NCBI GenBank assembly: GCA_020747065.1
Contig: JAGMVK010000022.1
Location: forward strand, 1,010,292 to 1,074,291
Reading direction: 5' to 3'
From: Cadophora sp. MPI-SDFR-AT-0126
Taxonomy: Eukaryota; Ascomycota; Leotiomycetes; Helotiales; Ploettnerulaceae
DNA: 64,000 bases
The notes beneath the pieces are model-generated. The model searched no databases. It was not told the DNA's origin and was given only the letters and a program-made list of their open reading frames with translations. The position numbers and the translations under genes are program-made. Every line of letters starts with the position of its first letter. Position 1 is the stretch's first letter. Of the stretch, positions 45,795 through 57,511 are shown one piece after another.

Positions 45795-46342
45795 ATGTCA
45801 GACAAGTCAGCAATGCGGCCATATGTGTATGAAGATCTGGGTAGGAAAGATGCCGTCAGGCTCATCCGGCTCAACAACATCAGCAACTTATACTCACTCT
45901 CTACTTTCATGATTGAGGATACCCCGCCGTACCATGTACTGAGCTACTGTTGGGGTGAAGCAGAGCGGTCGGAAATTATCATCAGTGACAAAGGCACCGT
46001 TCAGATTACGCCTCACCTTCAGCTTGCGCTCGCTGAGCTTCGATCAATTCCGGATCTCCAGACTTGGTTCTGGGTCGACTAAATCTCTGTCAATCAAGAC
46101 GACATAGAGGAGAGATTACATTAAGTTCAACTCATGCCCAAGATCTATATTCGCGCCACTCGAACTATTATCTGGCTAGGGCCAAGGCCACCTAGTCATC
46201 CCCAAGACTTGTTAGATAAGACAGAAGACGAAGCCTTGTTCACCTTAGCCGAATATATCTTCCGAGTAGTCCAAGATAATAAAGAGCTGTCATATTATAC
46301 AAACCGCTCGAACCATTCATATCGGCAGATGCAGGTCACGGG
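45795..46342 (+). pseudogene. HET-domain gene, RIP-mutated and truncated
   Basis: From ATG 45795 (MSDKSAMRPYVYEDLGRKDA) one frame gives the heterokaryon-incompatibility domain: RLIRL, PPYHVLSYCWGEAERSEIII, TWFWVD, a TAA, ISVNQDDIEERLH, a TAA, VQLMPKIYIRATRTIIWLG. Both TAA codons (46080-46082 and 46122-46124) stand where HET domains have Gln (CAA to TAA). The domain stops abruptly where the 67-bp repeat starts at 46343, so the 3' part was lost at that junction. Intact HET proteins trigger cell death between incompatible strains. Confidence 0.8.
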
Positions 46343-46409
46343 TTAGGGTTTGAGGTTTAGGTTTGATTTAGCTCTAACTAGCTAATTTGCTATAGGTACT
46401 TTTTACTCT
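46343..46409 (+). repeat. 67-bp direct repeat, centromere-side copy
   Basis: Begins TTAGGGTTTGAGGTTTAGG and ends TTTTTACTCT. It matches 56434-56500 over 67 bp without gaps, with six differences, all transitions. It abuts the broken HET gene on its left. Confidence 0.8.
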
Positions 46410-46462
46410 AAAGGGGCACGCAGCGGAAGAAGCAGTCTTCACTATCACAACGGAATCAGCAG

Positions 46463-46487
46463 CCCGGCGCGCGGGCCGCGCGCCGGG
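46463..46487. repeat. perfect GC palindrome
   Basis: CCCGGCGCGC, then GGGCC, then GCGCGCCGGG: ten-base arms around a five-base centre, with no A or T in 25 bases, inside an AT-rich tract. It would form a very stable hairpin. A degraded copy of the same neighbourhood (CGGAATCAGTAGCCTAGCGC) occurs about 170 bp downstream. Confidence 0.8.
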
Positions 46488-47004
46488 TAATTACGCGTTT
46501 TTCATGATTTCTTAATCGAGAAAGAGCTAAGAATCGGGGCTCTTATAATCACTAATCTATACCTGATTTAGATTAGTAGCACTTACGATGCACGCGTAAG
46601 AAGAGCGGTGGGTACGGGCTCGGAATCAGTAGCCTAGCGCGCTTAGCGCCCGCCCTGCACTCTACGTAAATTAATCCGCTTATAAAAATCGATGCTAGTA
46701 ATAATTAAAGAGCGTATCTTATAGAGAATCCTCTACTGCGTTAAGTAAGTTAAAATCAAGGAAAATCAGGTGCGGTTTACTTAAGATAAGTTAGAAGTAA
46801 AGTAGAGGTAGAATTAGTAATTACGCTAAGCTCTTTTTATAAAATCTTAAATTTAATATAACTAAAAAAGTAGTTAATTAGTCCTATAATCCGAGTCGCG
46901 CGGTTTCTGATACTAGCTCTATTAATAGGATCGCGTAATGTAAGCTAATATTACGACTTTTAAATGAAATAAGGTCGTTTAGAGTAGAATAAGCAACTGA
47001 ATCG

Positions 47005-47950
47005 GAGCTAGGCTTATAAGGCGAGGCACTAGCGTAGATTAGTCTAAGAGACTCGATTTCGCGTATTAAAGAGCCTAGAATCGCTTCTTAGCCTTCTTAA
47101 TTATCTCTGTAATAGAAGTACTTGTAATTATCTAGAGGGATTTTGAGTAAGGAATCCTTTAAGATAAAGTAGGATCCTTAGCTAGATCGGGTCTAGGCCT
47201 ATAAAAGGGAGGCGTTTGTTAAGATTAATCTAATAAATAAGATTTAGTATTATCTCGAGACTAAGATTGTTACTTAGTTTAATTAAATATTGTTATTATA
47301 CAGGCTCTTTTAATTATTTATGTAGAAAGTTTCCTAGAAGATTCTCGAGCTAAAGATACAATCAGGAGCTAGATTAGGTCTAGACCTAGGAGGGAAGGCG
47401 CTAGCGGAAATCGGTCTAATAGATTAAATTAAGTGTACTTAAAAGCCTAAGATCGCCGCTTAGCTTATTTAAATATCTTTACTATAAGGGCTCTTATAAT
47501 TATTTAAGTAGAGTTAGGAATCGCGCCAGGTTATTTTTAAAACCTTATATATAGAGCCTTACGAGAAAATCGTCTAATTGATTATATAGCGCGCGGCGCG
47601 GGGATGTTAATGACGTACTTATTACAAAAATCGGCCGACACTAGCGTATTTGCGGATTTTATAAAGAATAAACGCGGCTCGAGGCAGGGCTAGGGGTCGG
47701 CTCAGGACCTAGACTTATTAGGGGAGACGCTAGAGTAAATTAGTCTAATAAGTGAGATTTAGCGTGCTTAGAGCCTTAGATTATTACTTAGCCCCTCTAA
47801 GAATCTTTATAATAGAAGCTCTTATGATTATTTAAAGAGATTTTTATTATTTAAAAGGTAAGATTAAGAACTAGATTAAGATTATACTTATAAAAGAAAA
47901 TACTAATATAGATTAGTTTTATTAATAAGAGTAGGTTTAGGTAAAAGAGT
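47005..47950 (+). repeat. diverged tandem repeat, about 170-190 bp units
   Basis: The segment GAGCTAGxxxxxxTCTAGxCCTA...GGxGAGGCxCTAGCG...TTAGTCTAATA recurs starting near 47005, 47181, 47366, 47690 and 47868. Each unit ends with a GGCTCTTATAATTATTTA-like stretch. Units differ mostly by transitions, consistent with RIP acting on a tandem array. The gap between the third and fourth units is larger. Confidence 0.6.
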
Positions 47951-50524
47951 TAGGGTTACTTTTAAGTATATTTTATTATATAATAATATTAGACTTAATA
48001 TTTATTTTATAAAATCTCTTTTTAAATAAATATTCTTAAAGTCTTATATATTTATATAAATTATAGTTCTTAACTAAGTTTTATATTAGTAAAGTAAATA
48101 TAATAAGCTATATATAGTAGATATGTTTAATAAAAACCTAATAAAATTATTTATAAAAAAAAAAAAAAAAAAAACTCTAGTTCTTTAATAATTTCAATCT
48201 TAAATAATTAACCCTAATTCTTAAAACTATAGTAGAATTTATCTTTTCTTAATATATGTATATAAGATTTTATATTATAAGACTTAAAAATATATAAAAG
48301 AAATTAAAAATTACTTATAAAACTTATTATTATTAAGTCCTAATTTATTCAATTTCTGTATACTTAAGACTAAACCCTAATTTAAAATAAAACTCGATTC
48401 TTTTTAAGAAATATATAAATAAATATTAAATAAAGCCTCAGCTTATATTTCAATACTATTAAATGCCTTAAGATTCTATTTAATTTCTTTTATAATATTC
48501 TCTGTAATATCCTCTTTAAAATCCGATTTATTATTTATCTTAAATCCTAATATCTTTATTAATAATTCTTTTAAAGGGTTTATTAATTTACTAACTTACT
48601 TAAGCTAGGGTAAGTTCCTAACTTTAGATAATAATTAAGGTTTTAAGAATATCGATCTACTAAGAATTAAAGTTAATATAATAATTTTAATTTTAATTAT
48701 AAAAAGTCTACTCTTATTTTCAAGCTTAATTATAATATCTCTTAGTTTATTATACTTTCTTACTTCTTGGAAATCTCCTATAGTAATAGTTAGCCTTTTA
48801 TATTATTTGAAATAGTACTAACTTACGCCTAAAATAAGATTGTGGCTTATTATTCTTACTAGCGCGTCTTCGCTTTTTCTTACTTATAATAATTAATTAT
48901 TATTTTATTTAAAAGCGATTTATAAGAATCTACCTGAAATATAAAGCTGCTCTATCTTATAATCCTTTAATACTATAACCTTAAGAAAGAGCTCTAATAT
49001 TTCTAGCTTATCCTTTATATTATAGAACCTTATATCTAAGTACTTATATCTAAATCCTTATAAAATATAAGTTTTTAAGATTTTTCTAATATTATATTTA
49101 ATAATAATTAGAAAGTTATTAAGGGTCTCTTTCTTAATAAGATTCTTAATTATAAGAACGATTTTATTATATATATACTTACTTAAGAGCTAGATAATAT
49201 AATCGAAATTTTACTTAAAATTCTTAGTGTAAATATTAAAGCCTTGAGCCTCACCGCCTTCAATAGTAAAAGCCACGTTTTTAGTTAAGATAATAAAGGG
49301 CTGTGCTAAATAAGCTCTAATATAAGCCTTAGGCATAATATTTAAGAAGGCGTCTATTCTAAGTATAAAATTAATATTTATTATACTAAAAATAAGACGA
49401 GGTCTAATCTACTTAAGTTATATTACTTAAAATAATATAAGTAATAAGAGACTAATTTCGAAGATAAGTTTTTTAAGAAGAGAATATCTTAATAAGAGAG
49501 AATTAATTAAAGAAGAATAAAAAAATTAAAAAATAAATAATAAGAAAGATCTTTAGAACTTATATAGATCTTTTACTCTCTACTAGTTCTCTAATACACT
49601 AGTATAATTTATTATTAGTTTATTAAATATAATAATTAAAGATAAATTCTAAGAAATTATAATTATAAGAAATAACTCTTTATAATTAAATTTAATATTT
49701 TCATATTTTAAGTAAGAGATATTTAATAATTTCAAATTATTCTTACTTCTTAACTTCTACTTAGTTTCAAAGTAAATTATTTCGTATTATTATAAGTCAT
49801 ATTAATTCTTTCTTAATTATTTAAGATTATTTCTAACTACTTCTAATTATTTAGGATTACTTTTAATTATTTTTAATTACTATAATTAATAACTTCTTAT
49901 ACTTATATAGAATTACTTTAAATTATATTAAATTACTTTAATTAATTTCAAGTTATTCTTAATTAAGATCTAATAATATTTAATTAGAATTAATAATCTT
50001 TAATAAACTTCTTATAATTATTAATTACTTTTAATTCTCTTAGGTTTTTATAAGTTATTATTAATTATCACTTAGCTCTAGCCTACTTTTAGTCTATATA
50101 AGCCTCTTTCCCTTTTCTCTCTCTCTCTTCTTCTCTCTCTTTTCTTTACTTTTTTTTTTTTTTAAAAGAAAAAGAAAATAATTAACTCGAATTACTTACT
50201 CTAATTTACTCGAATTCTACTTTAAACCTTACTTTTAAAATACCTCTTCTAAATACCTCTCTATATATCTCTTTATATACCTTTTTATTCTATATTTTTT
50301 ATATTTTATATAATTACTCTCTTTTTTTTTTATATTAAATAAAACTATATTCTATTAAAAGATCCTTCTTATATCTTACTAAATATAATTCTTCTTATAT
50401 TAAAATATAAATCTCTTTTATATATAATCTTTTTAACTAAGGATTTTATTATTTTATTATATCTAACTCTCTCTTATTTTTATTATTACTTCATTTCAAT
50501 ATTTTTATAAAAAAAAAATCTTTA

Positions 50525-52560
50525 AAGAAAATAGATTCTATATTATCTACTATAGAGACCTTAATTTATAAAAGATTAATCTATAATTCCGAATTTAAAA
50601 TCTTTATCTGTTTTTACTATAAAATAGCTATAGGTAATAGTAATAATATTATTAAACACTTTATTAATAATTATATAGATTTATATTCTAAAGAAGAAAT
50701 TATTAATTATATAAAACTACTACTTAAAGATTTACTTATTATTGATCTTAAGGACTTAAGAATCTTAGAATCTTATAAATATTACTTTAATTACTTATAA
50801 GATTTTAAAGGTTTTATATACTTAAAGTGTGATTTTATTACTATTAATATTAAAGTATTAAGATAGTATCTTAATATTAAGTATAATATCAAAGATATTT
50901 ATAAAGAAAATAATAATTATTTAAATAATTATAGTAAATCTAATATTAATATATAAATATTCTTTATTAATAAGCGATATTGAAATTACTTTATTACAAG
51001 TAAAAATATCAATCCTTAAAATATAGAGGTTAACGAAGACACTCTTTATAATAAAAAAGTAGAGGATTTATTAACTACTCGCTTAATTAATAATAAACCT
51101 TTTATAAGTAAGGAAACGACTAGCTTCTTAAATAATTCTAAGTTTTTAATTTATTTATAAGATAAATTAAGAGATTATATCTTATATGAACTTCAACTAA
51201 TCAAAAATCTATTATTAAATAAGAAATCAGATATTTATACTTTAGCTTATAATATAATCCTAAATTTAATTCCTAAATTAGAGACTAAAATTGGTTTATT
51301 AAGTCGGCACTATTAATAACTAAGAAATACTAAAAATTTAGACGAATCTCGGAAGGAGATATATAATTATAAGGTATTAAATAATAGGGAATATAATAAG
51401 ACTTATCCTTTAATTATAAGTTATATACTTAGACTATATCTAAGCAACGAATATTAAAATAATATTAATAATTATTAATCTAATCTTATCGATATTCGAG
51501 AGAATATCGAGCTTCTTATTATAGATCTAAAAACTATAAATAAAGGTAAAATTATTGAAGAGGAATCCTATAACTTAATTAGTAATATTAAGAATAATAT
51601 CATTTATTTATTTTTAACCTTTTAAATTAAGATATTAAGTAAAAGGATCTTAATATTAATTATAACTTTAATAGTCTGATTATTACTTAGTTATTACTCT
51701 TAAGCTTAAAACTAAATATTACCTTTAAGGAACTCGGAGTTATATCCAATTTATGTTCAAGGATTATTTATAATAGTCGTTTATTTTTTATAGATTATAT
51801 AAGTATTATAAATAAAGAGGAATCGATGTTACTAAGCGATTTATTTAATAAATTTTATAAGTCTTTATTAATAAATAAAGCTCATAATTATTTTGAGGAG
51901 ATTACTTAGATTAGAAGCTATAACTAATATATTATTAAAAATACCTCTACCTTAGTAAAGATTAATATTATTTAAAGTCCGAATATTCTAGCTATTAATA
52001 AGAGAATTATTAATATATCCTTATAATTTCGTTTTTTAATAATATCTTTAATAAGCTAGAAGAAACCTTATATAATAAATTATTTTATTTTAATAAAAGC
52101 GCTATTAATATCGATTTTAATATAATTAAGAACGATTTATAAAATACTAATACTAATACGTACTTTATTAATAATATTAATAATAACTAAAATTTATCTC
52201 TCTATAAGTACTTCTTAATTAAGAAAGCGCGCGATCATAATTCTAATCTAAATCACTTCTTAGAAATTAAGAAGAATAATATATTTAATAATTATAACTA
52301 TAATAAGACTAATCTAAATATATATTTCAAAGATCAACTAGAATTTCTAGATTTATTATTATTAGCGATCTATTTAACTAGTAGCTCACTAATTAAAGGC
52401 ACGAAAATATTAACTATTACTTATAAGAATACTATAAGCTTAGATTTAAGGAGTCTACTAATTGATAATTTATCTAATTTAATAAGAATCAAGACTACAT
52501 ATTATAAAAGCTTAAATATAAGTTAATTAGAGAAGTATAATATTAAGTATTTATATTGTA
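50525..52560 (+). pseudogene. OrsD-type telomere-linked gene, 5' half (copy a)
   Basis: One frame read through RIP stops shows the OrsD zinc-finger-like region: IFICFYYKIAIGNSNNIIKH (relatives have C-x2-C...H), GFIYLKCDFITINIKVLRQY and, a little later, a QxFFxxxxxxYF motif. Near 52340-52555 comes FLDLLLLAIYLTSSSLIKGT and later TTYYKSLNIS, matching the core region that in telomere-linked helicase proteins lies between OrsD and RecQ. No RecQ part follows; the similarity ends at about 52560. At least one frame change occurs between about 51640 and 52280. Confidence 0.65.
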
Positions 52561-53639
52561 GTAGGGATCGGCCTTAGTATACTTTTATCACCTGACCTAT
52601 GCACTTAGTATTATACTTAAGCTAAGATCTTCCTAAGAGATTAAAAAGAATAATAATAGCTCTTTTTCCTCTAATAAGTTTTATACTTTTTTCTTTACTT
52701 AATAATTCGTACTCTTTAGATATATAATATCTTTTAATTCTGTCTATCTATTATTTTATAAACCTTATACCTTATATACTATATATTTACTACTCTCTTA
52801 TTATATAAAGATTAGAGTCTTTCCTTTTATATATATTTTAGTAATCTACATAGGGAATATATCTAGTATATAAGGTATTTAAGTACGTATAATAGAGTAT
52901 CCCCTTATACTAATTCAGAATTCTTAAGGTTTAAGAATATTAATTATATAACTACAAGAACTATTTAGTTAGCTCTCTTATAGGCTTTAATATAATAATA
53001 AATATAATAATAAAAGCTATAATATTAAGAGATTATACTAAAATAACTAAATTACTTTCTAAAGTAAGGGGAGATCTTAAAGTATTGGGAAAATATAATC
53101 TTTTCTTATAAGAGCTTTACTACTATCACTTATTTCATTTAGCGCCTCTTTCAAAACTTGAGACTTACTTTATATAAGGAAATTACTAGCTCGGACGAAA
53201 ATCGATTAATTTTTTATCAAAGTCTAAAAACTTATAAGTATTAGGAAGAATAAAATCGCATAAGGGGATTTCAAGCCTAAAATACTTAAGTACTAGAGTA
53301 TTTATCTTTATATTTACTATTTTTAGTTTAGAGCCTTCAGAGCCTTATATACTAGAATAGAGCTTTCTATCTTAGTATTCTATTATTATAAATATTATTT
53401 TATAGTTAGTTTAGTCTTTTATTTTAGTACTTATTTATAAACTACATTCCTTCTATTATTTATATGCTAAATCTTTACCTATTTTAGAAGCAAGAGTAAG
53501 GAGGTTGTATAAGGAGAAACTCTATTAATAGATTTTTATAGTCATCTTCTTCACTATCTTTTCTATTTATAGTACATGTATATTTTCTTACTTTTTAAAA
53601 GTATAGCTAAAAACCTCGTTAAATATAAAACCTTTTATA
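52561..53639. other. AT-rich spacer, possibly LTR
   Basis: About 1.1 kb between the truncated OrsD gene and the Gag-like frame. It could be the 5' LTR/leader of the retroelement whose Gag follows, but I could not find a matching second LTR. Confidence 0.3.
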
Positions 53640-56380
53640 TTATCGCTTAATATAAAACTAATACTATACCAGTTAATAATACTAGAAATGCAAGCCCTAA
53701 GAAGAAGAAGGCAGCAGGCTCTAGTAGCCCTAAGCTAACGACTTCTATAAGTAATTTAGTAGATATCTTATAAGTAAGTATAACCTCTAATATAAGCTTA
53801 TTAACTCCTAATATTACAGAAGATAAGAGTAAAACTAGCTCTACTCCGAGTACTTCTAAATACTTAGGAGGAACTAAGACTTCTTCTAAGCCCCTATAAG
53901 ATATTAAGTAGTAAATAAATATTTAGTAACTTATACTACTAGCTTAAAATATCAAAGTACTATATTTTAACAAAAGAGAGGTGACTTAATTTCTTAAGAG
54001 TCTTATTTGCTTATTTCAGAGCTAAAGGGTTATCTTAAAGAAAGAAATAAAGTAGTAAGTTATTAAGTATACTAAACCTTTTATAGCGTAGAATTTAGAG
54101 AAACTCCTAGGCTACGCCTCTAGTATCTTTTATAAATTTAGCGCTACGATTTAGAAGGAATACTAAAGTCTTAACTTACTTTATTAACTTTATACTATTA
54201 ATTATCTAGATACTCTAATTTAAGACTTTCGGATTCTTTAAGAGACTAATTCTAACCCTAGCTTAGTAATAATTTACTAATTTTATAAGGCCTTTAAAGA
54301 AGTTACTAATAACTATAAAAATAAAGGGAACCTTATAGATAAGTAAATCGTTCTTTAATTCCTATTTATACTTCTAGTATACCTTTAAAAGAAAGCTATA
54401 AAGGTTTTAATTTAGCAAGGAAAAGAATAATTTAATACGGATAACCTAGTACTATTTTCTAAAGTATTTAAAGTAATAGAAACTAGGATTTCTCTTACTA
54501 AGAATATTAATACTCTAGTTTAAGAGTAAAGTATTAAGAGTAAATCCGCGGTTTACTCTAATATTAATTATTTTACGAAACTAGTAGCGCTAATTATTTA
54601 AGCTAGAAATACCGCGAGATTTTAAGCTAATTTTACTACTTATTAAGATAATACACTTACTACTTAGATTCAGTGAGCTTTTTAAGATAGTTTTAAGCTA
54701 ATAAGGGCTAATATCTCTAATTAAGTTACTACTCTAGTTAGTAAGGATTTAATTCCAATTATTTAAAAGATTAAAAATAGTACTATTTAAGTATTAGATT
54801 ATAACCTAGATATAATTACTAAAGGGCTAGGGGACCTCTAAATCTTATAGGAGATAGCTAAGTAAATCTCAGATACTTAACTAATATTTAAGATTAACTT
54901 AATTTAATATACTAAATAAGGTTAAGAGGAAGTACTAATTCAGTATAAAGAGAGCTAGTACACTAGTAAATCCGGCTGTTATAATTGCGGTAATAGTTAC
55001 TATAGTAATAATAATAAGGGGTATAAGTAGTGCTATAATAAATAGCTTCTAGGAATAAGACTCCAAGCTTTTTACTAATATATGAATTAATACTATAATT
55101 ATAAGAAGTTTATTAGCCTAGGAATAATTCATAAAGTAAATAATAATAATTATATCTATATTAGTCTATAAGAAAAAGGAAAACTAAGGTACCTTATTAT
55201 ATTTCCTAATAGTAATATATTCTAAAAATAAGAGATACTAAAGAAAGTACTTAATATTATATATAGCCTTAACTTAGTAAGAAGAGCTTAAGTAGAGAAG
55301 GATTTTCTCAACTTGCAAGTATAAGCTGCACTAGTATAAGAGCTGATCTACGATAATTTAATAAAGAGTTTAGAGGTTAAACTTAATCTTAGATCTATTA
55401 ATATCTTAAATATTCTTATATAAATATTTTATAATTAAGATACCTTAGCTAGAGTCTAAGGCCTTTATATATAGATTAAAGGAGATATAAAGATTAAGGA
55501 ATTCTAAGTATAGCTAGTAAAGATTAGAACTTACTCTACTACTTTTTAAAAGTAATTATATAATATAGGAGCTAAACTTTAAAATAGAATTAAAGTATAT
55601 ATCTCTTATAAAAGAGCGAAGTTCCCTAAAGATATAACTAGAAGTATTTAGTTTACTAAGGCTTAGGGGAATACTCGCCTTTTAAGTATAATAGATATTA
55701 ATAACTCTAAGGAAAGTTGTAAAACACTTATAGAAATCCTTAAATAGAATACGAAAAAGGCTAGCTCTACTAAGTCTTTAATTACTTTTAAGGCTTTAGT
55801 ACTACTATTATTAATCTATAAAACAAGAAAGGAATTAGTACTTACTCTAGTTCTTTCTCTAATAGCGCTAAGACTAAGTATTTAAGAGCTAAACTTAAGA
55901 AATCCTTATATATATAGTACCTTATTTTAGAATAGTTATAGGTATAAGAGTATACTAAATAAGTTACTAAACTAGACAAAGATCTTCGAAAATCTTACTT
56001 TAAGAAAATTAATAGTACTAATTAACTTACCTAAAATAGTAAAAGCCTTTACTAAGGCTATTAATTAAATAATATAGTAATATAAAAAAGAAGTTTTATA
56101 AGTAAAGGAAGTAAGAGTTTAATTATTAAAAGTTTTAATAAAGTTAGATAATATTCTTTAGTAAAGACTAATACTTTAGTCCCTACTTATTATTAATAAA
56201 TATAAAGAAGAAAATACTAAGCTATAAAGTAATAACTTAGATAACGTTACTACGTTTCTGGAAAAATCTCTTTACGATTTATTTACTCTAAATATAGGTA
56301 TATATTACTATATATTGCCTTAGAAATAGTTTTATAAATATAAGGGCGTTAAACTGAGGTAATATAATTTTATACTAAAA
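53640..56380 (+). pseudogene. Gag-like retroelement ORF, RIP-degraded
   Basis: A single frame stays free of indels for most of about 900 codons, with only TAA/TAG stops. It has a basic Ser/Thr-rich start (KKKKAAGSSSPKLTTSIS), helical capsid-like segments, and near 54970 a retroviral-type zinc knuckle start SGCYNCGNSYYSNNN, where the His and a Cys appear lost by transitions. No reverse transcriptase or integrase motif follows. It is best called a Gag-type ORF of an LTR or LINE element; the class is not decided. Confidence 0.5.
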
Positions 56381-56433
56381 CTCAGGAGTTATTAGTGAAG
56401 TTAGTAAGCTTAAATCGCTTAATCAGTAGAGGC

Positions 56434-56500
56434 TTAGGGTTTGAGGTTTGGGTTTGATTTAGCTCTAACTAACTAACTTGCTACAGGTGTTTTTTACTCT
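56434..56500 (+). repeat. 67-bp direct repeat, telomere-side copy
   Basis: Second copy of the repeat at 46343-46409, in the same orientation and 10,091 bp away. It begins TTAGGGTTTGAGGTTTGGG and is followed by a CTCTCTCT run and the minisatellite. Confidence 0.8.
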
Positions 56501-56589
56501 CTCTCTAATTCTTGAATAACAGGTACTAAATACAGGGAGTAGAGTACTATAAGTACAGAAGGGGAGTACTATATTACAGAAGGAGAGGT

Positions 56590-57195
56590 ACCCTAGGGTA
56601 GGTGTAGTGTGAGGTGTACTGTAGAATAGGTGTGTTATAGAGGGCAGGTGTAGTGTGTACTACAGGGTAGGTGTAGTGTGTATTGTAGGGTAGGTGTAGT
56701 GTGTATCGCAGGGTAGGTGTATTATGAGGTGTACCGTAGGGTAGGTGTAGTGTGTACTGTAGGGTAGGTGTAGTGTGAGGTGCGCTATAGGGTAGGTGCG
56801 ATATGTACTGTAGGGTAGGTGTAGTATGTACTGTAGAGTAGGTGTAGTGTATACCGCAGGGTAGGTGTAGTGTGAGGTGTACTGTAGGGTAGGTGTGGTG
56901 TGTACTGTAGGGTAGGTGTAGTATGTACTGTAGAGTAGGTGTAGTGTATACCGCAGGGTAGGTATAGTGTGAGGTGTACTGTAGGGTAGGTGTGGTGTGT
57001 ACTGTAGGGTAGGTGTAGTATGTACTGTAGAGTAGGTGTAGTATATACCGCAGGGTAGGTATAGTGTGAGGTGTACTGTAGGATAGGTGTGGTGTGTACT
57101 GTAGGATAGGTGTAGTGTGGTGTGTACTGTAGGGTAGATATAGTGTGAGGTGTATATAGGGTAGGTGTAGTGTATACCGTAGGATAAGTGTAGTA
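56590..57195 (+). repeat. subtelomeric minisatellite, 23/28-bp units with 97-bp higher order
   Basis: Tandem units of the type GGTGTAGTGTGTACTGTAGGGTA (23 bp; 20-base core GGTGTAGTGTGTACTGTAGG) alternate with a 28-bp variant carrying an extra GAGGT. Between 56818 and 57108 four units (23+23+28+23) form a 97-bp block repeated three times, starting at 56818, 56915 and 57012. The long minus-strand open frame here is only the repeat read as Tyr-Thr-Pro-rich sequence. Confidence 0.85.
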
Positions 57196-57511
57196 TGTAG
57201 TGTACTACTTGCGTACTAGAATCGAGGTTGTAGCGATACCTTGAGTCTAAGTTAGAGTTAGGGCAATATATGTATCGAGCCACTTAGCTCTAGAGGGCCC
57301 TAAGAGGTCCTATAGAGCCTTGTAGGCTATCGCTGTATCTCTCTAACGTTAGTTATCGTCATAAACGTGGTTTATAGGTTTTTTTTGTATAGTGGAAATA
57401 AAGTTTAGTTCGTGCATTAGAAACATCGTTTATAAGTTAATCCCAATTCTATCAAACCTATACACACAAAGTCCTAAATTATTTAAAACAGGTCGAAATA
57501 ACCCAGGGACC
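57196..57511. other. spacer before the helicase gene
   Basis: About 315 bases of less AT-rich sequence between the minisatellite and the ATG of the OrsD-RecQ gene. It would contain its promoter; no site was identified. Confidence 0.4.

Larger units (their letters stand above)
46410..50524. repeat. AT-rich RIP tract with repeat relics, no gene recognised
   Basis: About 4.1 kb. The first 1.6 kb keeps some GC and contains the palindrome at 46463-46487, a mutated second copy of its surroundings near 46620, and diverged tandem units from 47005. The remainder is extremely AT-rich with a run of about 20 A near 48158 and pyrimidine tracts near 50105-50165. Some minus-strand frames around 48500-49100 read like RIP-mutated coding sequence, but I recognise nothing. 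Confidence 0.5.

Noticed and set aside
48158..48176. Run of about 20 A as a retroposon tail
   Set aside because: No reverse-transcriptase relic or target duplication is adjacent; such runs are expected in RIP-degraded DNA.
56660..57283. 207-codon minus-strand ORF, Tyr/Thr/His/Pro-rich
   Set aside because: It is the minisatellite read on the complementary strand; its periodic sequence follows the 23/28-bp units and has no gene context.
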